In this document: positions 26,188 through 34,817 of the stretch, piece after piece
How the letters are laid out: each line of letters begins with the position of its first letter
How positions within the stretch are numbered: position 1 is the stretch's first letter
Origin: Arthrobacter sp. ES3-54
GTDB taxonomy: Bacteria > Actinomycetota > Actinomycetes > Actinomycetales > Micrococcaceae
Reading direction: 5' to 3'
NCBI RefSeq assembly: GCF_029504395.1
Contig: NZ_JAQFIF010000002.1
Span: 434,001-498,000 of the forward strand
Length of the DNA stretch: 64,000 nucleotides
Notes under the pieces: model-generated
What the model was told of the DNA's origin: nothing
The model's database searches: none
What the model saw: the letters and a program-made list of their open reading frames with translations, nothing else
Translations under genes and position numbers: made by a program

Positions 26188-28287
26188 TCAAATGGAATCG
26201 GGCTGTTCATCAAGGTCGCTGAGAAGCTGAATAATGCGGCGTTGTGTTGCCTGGTGCCGTTCGACTTCGCGGGGCCAGCCGCGGATCTGGGCGTCGGTGA
26301 TGAGTTCTTCCTCGCGCTGCAGCCGTATCCGGAGTTTCGGGGCGTATTCGCTGGTCGTGAGGAACTTCGGGCACGAGAGCATCAGTTCGCATTCACAGGG
26401 CCCTTCCGCCGGCAGCCGGAGGCAGTGGCCGAGTTCGAGTTCGGTTTTGAGGAAGTTGCTTTGCAGCCAGTGGATGGCCTGGTCATCGAGGCGGCCGCTC
26501 AGGAGAGCTTCGGCTGCCGGGCCGGCGATGCGGTTTCCCGACGCCAGTGCGTCTTCATACTGCCGCCGGACTTCGGGGTCGGAAATCCGGCTGTAGATCA
26601 TCGACATGGACGCGCTCTTGTGCCCCAGGATCGTCATGATGGTCTGGATTCTCGCTCCTCCTTCGGCGAGCTGGGTGCCGAGGGTGTGGCGGAGCCTGTG
26701 CGCGCTGACGGTCCGGGTCCCCTTGGAATCGACGAGCCCGGCGGCTGTGCAGGCTTTTTCGAAGGCGTCATCGAAAAGCGTGGCTGAGGACAGGAGCCGG
26801 CCTTTGCGGATGAAGACGTAGTCCTCGAGCCGCCCGGTGGTGGGGTCGTGCCGGGGTGCCGCTTTCCTGGTTTTGGCGTGGTTGATTGCTTCCTGCAGTG
26901 CGGCGGCCGCGTCGGGGTGCAGCGGGATCAGGCGTTCGGTGTGGCCTTTGCCGACGGGGATCCGCAGCCTGGGGTGGCCGCTGGCGTAGGTGTCCAGGCA
27001 GTCACAGGTCAGCCGCCGGATCTCGTCCCTTCGGGCGCCGGACCATCGTAGGAGCAGCAACGCGGTCCGCTGCAGCGGATCGGTGAGTGCACCGATCGCG
27101 GCCATCAGGGCGTCCAGCTCGTGTTGGGGCAGGTAGCGGGGAACGGTCTCCGGTCTGCGGGGCGCGTCTCGTGCCGTTAACAGCGGCCTGCCAGGAACGT
27201 CGTCCCAACCCCAAATTCCGGTGTCGCGGCAAAACGTGCCGATGGTATTGATTTCGTGTTTGCGGGTCGTTGCCTGCAAGGGTTGGCCGGTGGTCTGACT
27301 CAGGTAGGAGGGCAGCCAGCGTAAGTAGTCTTCGATCAGTGCCCGGTCCAGCTGTGCAAGGGAGGTGACGTGCGGGTGTTCGCGTCCCAGCCAGTTCACG
27401 AGCCGGCGCAGTCCCTCCCGGGCTATCCGGACGGTTTGCGGACGGTCAAACTGCGCCTCGAGCCGGACAGTGAGGTAGCGTTCGACCACGGCCCGGATCA
27501 GGGGCGGGCAGGGTTCGGGCAGCAGGTTCTGCTCCCAACCGACGCGGCGTATCGTCCCTGTCATTGGTGGATCCTTGACCTGACTGATGTTGAACAGCAG
27601 GACGTGCAGGGAATGGACCTTCGCCAGATGCGCTCTGATGAAACGTGCGCCGGCGTCCTCTCCGGTCATTTGCCAGGGCGACTTCCGGTAAAGCGCAGCG
27701 CGCAACTGTTCAAAGTCCTCCCGCTCACCAAAGACGCGGATCCGCTCAGCAAGATCGAACAAGTCCCCGGCTGTAATGGCTGTGATGTCAGGGTCGCCAC
27801 GGGACAAGACCAACCGTCCAATGGCCCAAGTGAGGTTGGAGCGGGAAGACTCGGCGCTGTACCCCAATTCCAACAGTCGGGTTGCATGACCGTCAATCAG
27901 ATCCAGATCCACGCCCAGTCCCCGTCCGCCGCCCTCGACGCTGAAGAGCCGCGCATACTTGCGGACGAACAAGAAGTCATGATCCATGGCGATGCCGCGC
28001 ACCAGGGCCAGATACACGAGATAGCCGCTGGCACTGAACGTACCAGTACGCCCGGTCGCACGAAGAGGGCCACCTGTAAAGCCAGCCCTGACAAGGAGGG
28101 GCGCCTGGAACCACGCATCTAAGTCGGGCCATGCCCGGACGAATCTGCGGTAGGCGGCGATCCGCTCATACCGGGCGGCCTGGTTAGGAACGAACGCGTT
28201 GACCCACGCACCGTACTCCGCCTCTGACGCGTGCCTGCGGGGTAACGGAAGAGGAGACCGCTCCAGTGCGCCGGCTTCAGAATTCAC
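26188..28287 (-). CDS. TnpB-like large tyrosine recombinase
   Basis: The 699-residue protein has a C-terminal phage-integrase catalytic domain: RWSGARRDEIRRLTCDCLDT with the first catalytic Arg (about residue 433), then VSAHRLRHTLGTQLAEGGAR with H-x-x-R (about 545), ILGHKSASMSMIYSRISD with H/Y. A Cys-rich tail (CECELMLSCPKF) follows, similar in layout to TnpB of Tn554. The first 300 residues are a helical region of unknown role. It overlaps the upstream recombinase by 11 bp, implying coupled translation, and both should act together in transposition of this element. Confidence 0.88.
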   Translation of the reverse strand: MNSEAGALERSPLPLPRRHASEAEYGAWVNAFVPNQAARYERIAAYRRFVRAWPDLDAWFQAPLLVRAGFTGGPLRATGRTGTFSASGYLVYLALVRGIAMDHDFLFVRKYARLFSVEGGGRGLGVDLDLIDGHATRLLELGYSAESSRSNLTWAIGRLVLSRGDPDITAITAGDLFDLAERIRVFGEREDFEQLRAALYRKSPWQMTGEDAGARFIRAHLAKVHSLHVLLFNISQVKDPPMTGTIRRVGWEQNLLPEPCPPLIRAVVERYLTVRLEAQFDRPQTVRIAREGLRRLVNWLGREHPHVTSLAQLDRALIEDYLRWLPSYLSQTTGQPLQATTRKHEINTIGTFCRDTGIWGWDDVPGRPLLTARDAPRRPETVPRYLPQHELDALMAAIGALTDPLQRTALLLLRWSGARRDEIRRLTCDCLDTYASGHPRLRIPVGKGHTERLIPLHPDAAAALQEAINHAKTRKAAPRHDPTTGRLEDYVFIRKGRLLSSATLFDDAFEKACTAAGLVDSKGTRTVSAHRLRHTLGTQLAEGGARIQTIMTILGHKSASMSMIYSRISDPEVRRQYEDALASGNRIAGPAAEALLSGRLDDQAIHWLQSNFLKTELELGHCLRLPAEGPCECELMLSCPKFLTTSEYAPKLRIRLQREEELITDAQIRGWPREVERHQATQRRIIQLLSDLDEQPDSI

Positions 28288-29407
28288 TTAAGGCTCCCAG
28301 CGCGGTGCGGTACTCGTCACGGACCTGGGCGTCCGAGACTCTGGTATAGATTCGCGTGGACTCCGGTGATGCGTGGCCCAGACGTCTTTGGAGCGCCAGC
28401 TCCCGCATGCCGGCCTCCCACATCAGACTCGCATGGGTATGGCGCAGCGCATGCGGTGTTTTATCCGGTGTCCGAAGGCCGAGCCCATCCAGGCGGCGGG
28501 AGAACATCCTCACCAACGCGGCGTAGGACAGCGATTCACAGGCCCTGGACCCGTGCCCGCCCACCAGGAACACAAAGGGGCTCACGGACCTGGACGGGCG
28601 TTCCCGCAGGACATATCTGTTGACAGCATCGAGGGTTCGGGGCTCCAGCACATCGACGACGCGCTCCTGCCGGGACTTTCCTCTCGTCCCGCCAGGGTGG
28701 TCATCGCGTTTGCGGACCGTCACCCGCCGGCGGCCATAGGAAATGTCTTGAAGGTGCAGACCCAGAACTTCGCCGGGACGCAGACCGCCGTCGAGCATCA
28801 GCAGCACCATGGCCAGATCCCGCAGGCAGGTCATGCTCTCCAACAGCGCCTCGACAACGGGTTCGGCAAGCGGCCGCGGTAGCCGCAGCGGCAGCTTGAC
28901 CCTGATTTGCCTCCGGACCGGCTGCTGTCTGCTCGCACCGCCCGTGAACGGGCGGTGGCGCTCAGCCACCCTGGCCAATGCCTGGTCGGGCTGCCGGCGC
29001 ATCGGGTTCTCCGCATCGAACAATTCGGCGACAATGGCCCACTCATAAAAGCTCGACACAGCCGCCAACACGCGGGCAGCGGTGGCCGCCGCCAGGACCC
29101 GCCCCTCAGATCCGGTCACTGCCAGACCCAGCCGCTGCGCCGGCCGCCGACTCGGACGCTTCCTCAACCACCCCAGGAAATTCAAGGCAACGGCAGGCCG
29201 GAAGTCCTGCCAGTCCGTGCCGGTCTCGTCCAGGAACTCGAACAAATTCTTCAAATCGAACCCGTAGGCAGAAGCGGTATTCGGGCTCCCGCCGGAGTCC
29301 AGGATGTGCTGCAGAAACCTGCACACAGGCGCCACCACTGCCCCGTCCCGGCCATGAAGCGCCACCGAGGAAATCACCCCGGATGATCTGGTCGTTACAA
29401 CCCGCAT
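28277..29407 (-). CDS. TnpA-like tyrosine recombinase
   Basis: The 376-residue protein has an N-terminal core-binding domain (APVCRFLQHILDSGGSPNTA and FDLKNLFEFLDETGTDWQDF) and a catalytic domain with MLDGGLRPGEVLGLHLQDIS (catalytic Arg, about residue 215), TPHALRHTHASLMWEAGMRE (H-x-L-R-H) and LQRRLGHASPESTRIYTRVS (G-H and the nucleophile Tyr). ATG 29407 follows GGAAAGG and lies about 60 bp inside the right transposon end. The gene order (short recombinase then long recombinase) matches tnpA-tnpB of Tn554. Confidence 0.9.
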   Translation of the reverse strand: MRVVTTRSSGVISSVALHGRDGAVVAPVCRFLQHILDSGGSPNTASAYGFDLKNLFEFLDETGTDWQDFRPAVALNFLGWLRKRPSRRPAQRLGLAVTGSEGRVLAAATAARVLAAVSSFYEWAIVAELFDAENPMRRQPDQALARVAERHRPFTGGASRQQPVRRQIRVKLPLRLPRPLAEPVVEALLESMTCLRDLAMVLLMLDGGLRPGEVLGLHLQDISYGRRRVTVRKRDDHPGGTRGKSRQERVVDVLEPRTLDAVNRYVLRERPSRSVSPFVFLVGGHGSRACESLSYAALVRMFSRRLDGLGLRTPDKTPHALRHTHASLMWEAGMRELALQRRLGHASPESTRIYTRVSDAQVRDEYRTALGALSEF

Positions 29408-29478
29408 CTGCGTCACCTTTCCAGTGCAACATTCGCGAGCCTCACCTGCGGTGAGGCTCGCAGTGTCCACATAACTTC

Positions 29479-29973
29479 AAATTCGGCCATGATGAGCGCT
29501 TCATCGATGGTGTATCCCTTGCCCAGGGCGGCGGCCCCGGCGTCGGAGGATTTGGCCTTCAGCGCGCTCTCGACCGTTGTTTTGGTCCGTCCGGTCTTCT
29601 TGGCGATCGCGGCGGCTGAGACGCCGATCAGGGACAGCTGGTGGTAGGCGTCGGCTTCGTCCGCTTCGGTCAGTTCCGCGCGCTGGATGTTCTCCACGAC
29701 CTGGGTCACGATGCGTTCGGCTTCCTCGGGGGACTCGATGATCATCACAGGGATGCTGGTGCGCCCGGCTTCGACGGCGGCGCGGGTGCGGCGCTGTCCC
29801 ATCAGGACATGCACGGCCCCGTCGTCCTTGCGGTGGGCGATGACGGGTTCCATCACGCCGTGTTCCTTGATGCTGGCAATGAAATCCGGGGTCAGGGCGG
29901 CGTCTTTGCGGACGTTGATGTCCACGGTCAGGGTGGCCGGATCGAGCATTTCAAGGGTGGGTGTGGTGTTCAT
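29479..29973 (-). pseudogene. ParB-like gene, 5' half (ParB/sulfiredoxin domain and helix-turn-helix)
   Basis: From ATG 29973, after GGAGC, the frame reads LDPATLTVDINVRKDAALTP, then FIASIKEHGVMEPVIAHRKD and VLMGQRRTRAAVEAGRTSIP, the G-x-R-R-x-x-A motif of the ParB N-terminal nuclease-like domain, then IVTQVVENIQRAELTEADEA and the helix-turn-helix ISAAAIAKKTGRTK-like region. It is cut after codon 165 by the transposon at 29478 and continues into it for about 20 foreign residues. The other half is at 23673-24521. The gene marks plasmid or ICE ancestry of this part of E1. Confidence 0.85.
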
Positions 29974-30016
29974 GGTGTTGCTCCTTTTGCAGAGGATTTC
30001 GGTGGGTGGGCGGCTC

Positions 30017-30155
30017 AGGTGACCGGCCAGCTTCCCCTCTCCCCCAGACGCTTCTATGTCTGTCAAGCGGGTGGAAACGGGTGCGGGCGCGGACCTAGTC
30101 GCTTTGCCGGTGGCGGGGCGGTTTAGGTGACCGGCCAGCGTCCCCTCTCCCCCAG
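30017..30155. repeat. 31-bp direct repeat upstream of the ParB-like gene
   Basis: AGGTGACCGGCCAG..TCCCCTCTCCCCCAG occurs at 30017-30047 and 30125-30155, spaced exactly 108 bp, with one mismatch. It lies in the presumed leader of the ParB-like gene. It could be a partition-protein binding site or a duplicated promoter segment. The second copy abuts the hairpin element at 30156. Confidence 0.6.
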
Positions 30156-30345
30156 TTGTTTTGGCTGCTGGCGAAGCTTGCGGAGCTGTGCCCGACGGAG
30201 GCCTGTCTACCCTTGGGCAAGGGCCGGGAAATTCCCGGAGGAAATCAGCGACGCAGGAGCGCCGGAGGGAAATTCCCGGCATGCAGGCCCCGGAGTTCAC
30301 GGAGGGGCTAGACGGGCCGGAGCGGACACGTACAATCCGTCAGGA
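30156..30345. other. Structured hairpin element, copy 1 (paralogue at 38447-38640)
   Basis: About 190 bp align with 38447-38640. The core is an outer stem GTCTA (30205-30209) / TAGAC (30309-30313) enclosing a 12-bp perfect stem GCCGGGAAATTC (30223-30234) / GAAATTCCCGGC (30269-30280). The 34-nt loop contains AGGAAATCAGCGACGCAGGA. In the other copy the inner stem has different bases that still pair, while the loop is nearly unchanged. That pattern points to a selected RNA or single-stranded DNA structure: a non-coding RNA, a transfer or replication origin, or a recombination site. I do not recognise the family. Confidence 0.55.
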
Positions 30346-30561
30346 CAGCAGCCAAAAACAGAAAAACGCTTTTACAGCCCGAGCGGAGCGAGGACCGTTA
30401 CACAGCGCGCAGCGCTGTGCGCCACCGGAGTCCGCGGGCGCTCTCCATCCAGTCAAGGACACCAGCATTTTGAGGCACTGCTCTTTCACAGCACCCACCG
30501 CTCCCACTCCCGCAACCCATTCGGGCGTCAACGCTGGCGCGATATGGCGTCCTTTGTGGGG
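30346..30561. other. No gene; palindromic sequence
   Basis: The stretch contains CACAGCG-CGCAG-CGCTGTG (about 30400-30418) and otherwise no coding potential that I can support. It separates the hairpin element from a serine recombinase remnant. Confidence 0.4.
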
Positions 30562-31113
30562 CTAAATGGCATCCTGCTGGCCGGCAAGGGCTCGTGACCG
30601 CCTATAGAAAGTTGCTCGGGACATTCCTAGGTCCCTGGCAACCTGCGCCGCGGGCTCTCCATCTTTGACCAATCGGACAGCATTCTGAATTTGGCTGTCG
30701 GTGACCCGGCGGGGCCGGCCACCAAGACCGAGACCCGCCTGGCGACGCTTGTTGATGGAATCCGTGACGCGTTCGCGCTTGATCTCATGTTCCATCTGCG
30801 CGAGGGCAGCCATAATCGTGAACAACATGGACCCCATCGGTGTCGCCGTGTCGACATCGCCTCCGCCCAGGTTCAGGACGCGCAGGCCCGCGCCCCTGCT
30901 GCGGAGTTCATCGGCGAAGGAGAGCATGTTCTGGGTGGATCGCCCAAGCCTGTCCAGAGTTGTGATGACGAGGGTGTCGCCCTCCATTAGTGCGTCGAGC
31001 GCTCGATCGAACTGTGGCCGTGACGCGCGCGCTCCGGAGACGCCCTGGTCGATGTACAGGTCATCGCGTCGGACGCCGGCGGCCAATAGGTCCGCCTGCT
31101 GCCGCGCTCGGCG
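30562..31113 (-). pseudogene. Serine recombinase lacking its N-terminus and catalytic Ser
   Basis: The frame reads RQQADLLAAGVRRDDLYIDQ, GVSGARASRPQFDRALDALM and TTLDRLGRSTQNMLSFADEL, with MAALAQMEHEIKRERVTDSI and a C-terminal helix-turn-helix (QVARDLGMSRATFYRRS). It is closely related to the intact protein at 18855-19463, but the first strand with the Y-x-R-V-S-T nucleophile is replaced by unrelated sequence upstream of RQQAD (about 31113). The remaining 175 or so residues cannot cut DNA. The break probably marks a recombination junction. Confidence 0.8.
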
Positions 31114-31205
31114 TGGCTCCGCCCACTTGTAGCAGAATCGGGGGTTTGTGGTACGTCCGGAAGACAGAGCTCTCCCTACCGATGGAGGGGTGCGATTTTT
31201 GAGCG

Positions 31206-31376
31206 CTACTTCTTGGAAGCAGCCTTCGCCCGCTGCATGCGAACGACGCGGCGCGCAGCCTTGTCGCTCAGCACCGGCAGCACGTGTCGGATCGCGATCG
31301 CGAGGATGTTCATCGCGAGAGCGAAGCCGACCGCGTACGCGGCGACAGCGGGAATCTCAATCGACAGCTGGGGCAT
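31206..31376 (-). CDS. Small predicted membrane protein, 56 residues
   Basis: An ATG at 31376, four bases after a strong GGTGGAGG, opens MPQLSIEIPAVAAYAVGFAL, AMNILAIAIRHVLPVLSDKA and ARRVVRMQRAKAASKK. There is one hydrophobic segment (about residues 8-28) and a very basic C-terminus, consistent with a single-span protein with a cytoplasmic tail. The codon use is extremely GC-biased at third positions, supporting real coding. Small proteins of this kind occur in actinobacteriophages and on mobile elements, but the function is unknown. Confidence 0.6.
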   Translation of the reverse strand: MPQLSIEIPAVAAYAVGFALAMNILAIAIRHVLPVLSDKAARRVVRMQRAKAASKK

Positions 31377-31661
31377 GAAACCTCCACCGTTCGATCTGTC
31401 AGCATTCAGCTGACTCTCGGCACGCGCAGGGTGCGCGTGTCGAGGACTATGGGCCTCGGGCTCGAGGCGGAGCTGCCGCTACCGGCATGCTCGTTTCCAG
31501 AAGCGCGCCGGAGGCGACAGGACATCTGGGCATAAAAAAACCGGCCCGAAGGCCGGCGAATTTTCGCGCACAATGAACGCAGGTCGATCCTGGCACATGT
31601 TCCCGCTCACGGCAAGGCCTCGCCGGGGTGTGAATGAGACAATCCCACCCCGGCGAAGCAG
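31377..31661. other. No gene; leader of the small membrane protein and terminator region
   Basis: The stretch holds the upstream region of the small gene at 31206-31376 and the terminator at 31534-31558. No further coding sequence is seen. Confidence 0.45.
31534..31558 (-). terminator. Rho-independent terminator of the esterase unit
   Basis: CCGGCC-TTCG-GGCCGG followed by a run of seven T residues on the minus strand, about 100 bp after the stop codon of the carboxylesterase. It would end the MmcQ-MmcQ-rarA-esterase transcript. Confidence 0.85.
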
Positions 31662-33098
31662 CTACGGCCGGTTGACCCCCGAGAACGTCTCGACAACTTC
31701 CTCCGCGTGGGCGGCGGCGTCGTAGGGCATGTCGCCGATCCCCTTGACGGCCGGCACCGTGGTGACGGGCTCCCACAGTGCACCGGTGTCCCCGGACGCG
31801 AGTGCGAGCAGCGCGTCACGGACGAAGTTGTCGCGGACGATCTGCGCGTCGCTGGCGCCGGGCCGGGTCTGGCCAACGATGCCGTACATCTCGATGCCGT
31901 GCACGGCGGGCGCTCCCTCGACGGGGCCGACCGACAGCAGGTGCGCGTTTCCGCCGGCGGCGGCGTGCGCGAGCGCGCCGCGGGTCTGCGGCAACGTGAA
32001 GGAGAAGTCGGTGAGCAGCGCACCGCGGACCTCGACGGGTGTGCGTCCGTCGACGTCGTAGACGGCGATGATCTGGCGGGCGCGGCTGCGCGGGATGCGG
32101 TTCCGGTTGGCGAACTCCGCAACAAGGGCGTCGATGCTTCCGGGGTCGAAGTCTTCGGTCCTGTGGAGGACCCAGTAGTCGGTCTCGTGGGTGGCGCTGC
32201 TGAAGAGGATGTCGACGTCCCGGTGCTGACCGGACTCGAGGACGTGCATGGGATGGTCCGTGAGGACACCATTCGGCTGGGACCGGTCATCCACGATGGC
32301 GATAACGTCGTTGTCGACGCCGTGCGCGGCACCAGGGTCTGAGGACTGCGACTTGGCCATTGCCTCGACAAGCAGGTTCGCGTCCACGGTGAGGAGCTGC
32401 TCGGGGTCGTCCTGCAGGCCGAGTGCGGTGAGGATGGTGTGGGCGCGTTCCTCTGCGCCCCACGCCGGCACCTGGCGTGATGGCATACCGGAGAACGCGG
32501 CCAGGCGATGGTAGAGGCCCTCGGCGGATGGGGCGGCGAGGAGGCTGAGGGCGGAGAACGCGCCGGCGCTGTGGCCGGTGACCGTGACGTTGTTCGGGTC
32601 GCCGCCGAATTGGGCGATGTTGTCCTGTACCCACTGCAGCGCGGCGATGATGTCCTTCAGGCCCAGGTTGGTCGCTTCTGCGAGTGCGCCGCCGTATTGG
32701 GACAGCGACAGCCACCCGAACGGACCGAGTCGGTAGTTGAGGGAAACGCTGATCGCACGTCCGGTAGCGGCGAGACCCGATGCGTTGGAGGTGGTCTGGG
32801 TGTTCGCGCCGAGCATCCACCCACCGCCGAAGATATACACGATGACCGGGAGAGGCTTGTCGCTGGCGTCGACGGGTGCCCAGACGTTGAGGTTCAGGCA
32901 GTCCTCGCTAAACCCATTGTCGGCCTCGAGCCAGCTGGTGTCCCCGGCCTGGAGCGGCGCAGGTCCCTTCTGGTCGTAGGGCAGGTCAGGGTCGAAGGGC
33001 CTGACCTTCGGGCTGCGGAAGCGGTCGGCAGTGGCGTACGGGATGCCGAGCCACGAGCGCACTGCTGCGCCCTGTTCGGCGGTGTCGGTGTTGGTCAT
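31662..33098 (-). CDS. Type B carboxylesterase
   Basis: The 478-residue protein has the type B signature SEDCLNLNVWAP (about residue 75), the oxyanion loop PVIVYIFGGGWMLGANTQ, the nucleophile elbow VTGHSAGAFSALSLL (Ser at about 188) and a late VHGIEMYGIVG in the region of the catalytic His. Cytosolic: no signal peptide is seen. It hydrolyses carboxylic esters, and the natural substrate is unknown. ATG 33098 follows AAGGGA and lies 19 bp after the rarA-like stop, so it is the last gene of a four-gene unit. A truncated paralogue in the same position of the other module is at 13075-13440. Confidence 0.9.
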   Translation of the reverse strand: MTNTDTAEQGAAVRSWLGIPYATADRFRSPKVRPFDPDLPYDQKGPAPLQAGDTSWLEADNGFSEDCLNLNVWAPVDASDKPLPVIVYIFGGGWMLGANTQTTSNASGLAATGRAISVSLNYRLGPFGWLSLSQYGGALAEATNLGLKDIIAALQWVQDNIAQFGGDPNNVTVTGHSAGAFSALSLLAAPSAEGLYHRLAAFSGMPSRQVPAWGAEERAHTILTALGLQDDPEQLLTVDANLLVEAMAKSQSSDPGAAHGVDNDVIAIVDDRSQPNGVLTDHPMHVLESGQHRDVDILFSSATHETDYWVLHRTEDFDPGSIDALVAEFANRNRIPRSRARQIIAVYDVDGRTPVEVRGALLTDFSFTLPQTRGALAHAAAGGNAHLLSVGPVEGAPAVHGIEMYGIVGQTRPGASDAQIVRDNFVRDALLALASGDTGALWEPVTTVPAVKGIGDMPYDAAAHAEEVVETFSGVNRP

Positions 33099-33117
33099 GC
33101 GAGAGGGTCCCTTCTGG

Positions 33118-34461
33118 TCAGGCGTCGTCTGCGGCTGTTGAGTCGTCAGCAGTGGTCGAGTCATTGGCGGCCTCGCGGTCGGATCGCAGCTGCGCCCAGT
33201 GGCGGAGCCGCTCCGTGATCGCTCGTTCGTAGCCGCCGGTGGTGGGTTCGTAGAACGTTTCCCGGGGCATGCCTTCGGGGAAGTAGTTCGCGCCGGAGAA
33301 CCCGGTGTCGGCGTCGGGGTCGTATTGGTACCCCTTGCCGTAGCCGAGGTCCTTCATCAGCCGGGTCGGAGCGTTGAGAATGTGCGCCGGCGGCATCAAG
33401 GAGCCGGTGCGTCTCGCGGCTGCGTGAGCTTTGTTGAAGCCGCGGTACACGCCGATCGATTTCGGTGCGGTCGCCAAGTAGAGCACCGCCTGCGCAATCG
33501 CGAGTTCACCCTCGGGTGAACCGAGGCGTTGGTACACGTCCCACGCGGCGAGGGCCTGCTGCACAGCTCCTGGGTCTGCCATGCCGATGTCTTCCGTGGC
33601 GAACCGGGTGATGCGGCGGGCGATGAACAGCGGGTCCTCGCCACCGTCGAGCATGCGGGCCAACCAGTACAGGGCTGCGTCGGGGTCGGAGCCGCGCATT
33701 GACTTATGAAGGGCGGAGATGAGGTTGTAGTGACCCTCCTGTGCCTTGTCGTACAGCGGCGCCCGCTTCTGCACCGCCGCGGCGAGAGCAGCCGAGTCGA
33801 CGGGCGCGGGCAATGTCTGCACCTGCTCGATCATGTTCAGCAGGTACCGCCCATCCCCGTCCGCCATCGCGAGGACAGCCCGGCGGGCATCGTCGTCAAG
33901 GGGCGATGGTGCACCCAGGAGTGTCTCGGCGCGTCCGACGAGCGTGCCGAGAGCCGCGGTGTCGAGGCGATTCAGGACGAACACCTGACAGCGGGACAGC
34001 AGGGCGCCGTTGAGCTCGAAGCTGGGATTCTCCGTAGTCGCGCCGACGAGGACGATCGTGCCGTCCTCGACGTAGGGCAGGAACGAGTCCTGCTGGGCCC
34101 GGTTGAACCGATGGATCTCGTCGACGAACAGCAGCGTGCCCTGCCCGAGCTCTCGACGTCGCTGCGCTACCTGGAAGACCTTGCGGAGGTCTGCGACGCC
34201 GGAGAACGTCGCCGACAAGGGCTCGAAGGCGAGGTTGGTTTGCTCGGCGAGGAGCCTTGCGACGGTGGTCTTCCCACAGCCCGGAGGCCCCCAGAGAACC
34301 ATCGAGACCAGCCGTTGCGCAGCCACCATGCGCCCGATCGGAGCGTCTTCTGCGAGCAGGTGGTCTTGCCCGACGACATCAGCAAGTGTGCGGGGACGCA
34401 ACCGGTCGGCCAAGGGCCGGGAAGCGTCGTCCACCTCGAACAGGGACGGCGGCTCGTTCAC
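33118..34461 (-). CDS. rarA: RarA/MgsA-type replication-associated AAA ATPase (copy 2)
   Basis: The 447-residue protein has Walker A GPPGCGKTTVARLLAEQTNL (about residue 57), LLFVDEIHRFNRAQQDSFLP, sensor 1 GATTENPSFELNGALLSRCQ and the C-terminal MgsA region KSMRGSDPDAALYWLARMLD. It differs from copy 1 mainly in the linker around LLGAPSPLDDDARRAVLAMA and in a longer acidic C-terminus (DDSTTADDSTAADDA). It overlaps the upstream MmcQ-like gene by 4 bp. RarA proteins act at blocked replication forks. Two such genes within 20 kb of one island are unexpected. Confidence 0.9.
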   Translation of the reverse strand: MNEPPSLFEVDDASRPLADRLRPRTLADVVGQDHLLAEDAPIGRMVAAQRLVSMVLWGPPGCGKTTVARLLAEQTNLAFEPLSATFSGVADLRKVFQVAQRRRELGQGTLLFVDEIHRFNRAQQDSFLPYVEDGTIVLVGATTENPSFELNGALLSRCQVFVLNRLDTAALGTLVGRAETLLGAPSPLDDDARRAVLAMADGDGRYLLNMIEQVQTLPAPVDSAALAAAVQKRAPLYDKAQEGHYNLISALHKSMRGSDPDAALYWLARMLDGGEDPLFIARRITRFATEDIGMADPGAVQQALAAWDVYQRLGSPEGELAIAQAVLYLATAPKSIGVYRGFNKAHAAARRTGSLMPPAHILNAPTRLMKDLGYGKGYQYDPDADTGFSGANYFPEGMPRETFYEPTTGGYERAITERLRHWAQLRSDREAANDSTTADDSTAADDA

Positions 34462-34817
34462 GAGTCCGCGTCCGGGTGGTGTCCGTCAGCGAGGTCGTAG
34501 GAGCCGTGCACCAGATTTTCGATCAGTCGCTTCGTCACCCCGGGTCCCGGACCGACGGAGATCCAGTGGCGCTTATCGAGGTAGCGACCGGGCGTGATCG
34601 AGTCGTGGTCGCGTCGGAGCGCGTCAGCGTGAAGCGGGTCCGCCTTCACGGTGATGATTTGCAGGTCCGGGTCGTCCTGGGTGACGATCAGGAACACTTT
34701 TTCCCGCACCTTCCACACCTCCAGGTGTGGCGTGAACGGCCGACTGGTGCTGACGTGCTCGAGCGCTGCGGCCGCATCCCGGGCGGTTTGCTGGATCTGC
34801 TCACCGGAGAGGATCAC
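34458..34817 (-). CDS. MmcQ/YjbR-family protein (module copy 2, first paralogue)
   Basis: The 119-residue protein reads QIQQTARDAAAALEHVSTSR, PFTPHLEVWKVREKVFLIVT and DDPDLQIITVKADPLHADAL, with YLDKRHWISVGPGPG. It is the counterpart of 14786-15145. Overlaps of 4 bp on both sides (with the next MmcQ-like gene and rarA) are conserved between the modules, so the translational coupling is under selection or the duplication is recent. Confidence 0.85.
   Translation of the reverse strand: MILSGEQIQQTARDAAAALEHVSTSRPFTPHLEVWKVREKVFLIVTQDDPDLQIITVKADPLHADALRRDHDSITPGRYLDKRHWISVGPGPGVTKRLIENLVHGSYDLADGHHPDADS

Larger units (their letters stand above)
24522..29478. mobile_element. Tn554-like transposon with two tyrosine recombinases, inserted in a ParB-like gene
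   Basis: The ends are inverted: TTATGTGGACA at the left (24524-24534) and TGTCCACATAA at the right (29464-29474). Removing 24522-29478 rejoins the ParB-like reading frame exactly, with no target duplication visible. The element carries two overlapping tyrosine recombinase genes at its right side and a cargo of an ArsR-rhodanese regulator, a membrane protein and a DUF305 remnant. Tn554-type transposons likewise use TnpA and TnpB tyrosine recombinases and make no target duplication, but a TnpC-like gene is not seen here. End positions are uncertain by about two bases. Confidence 0.75.
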
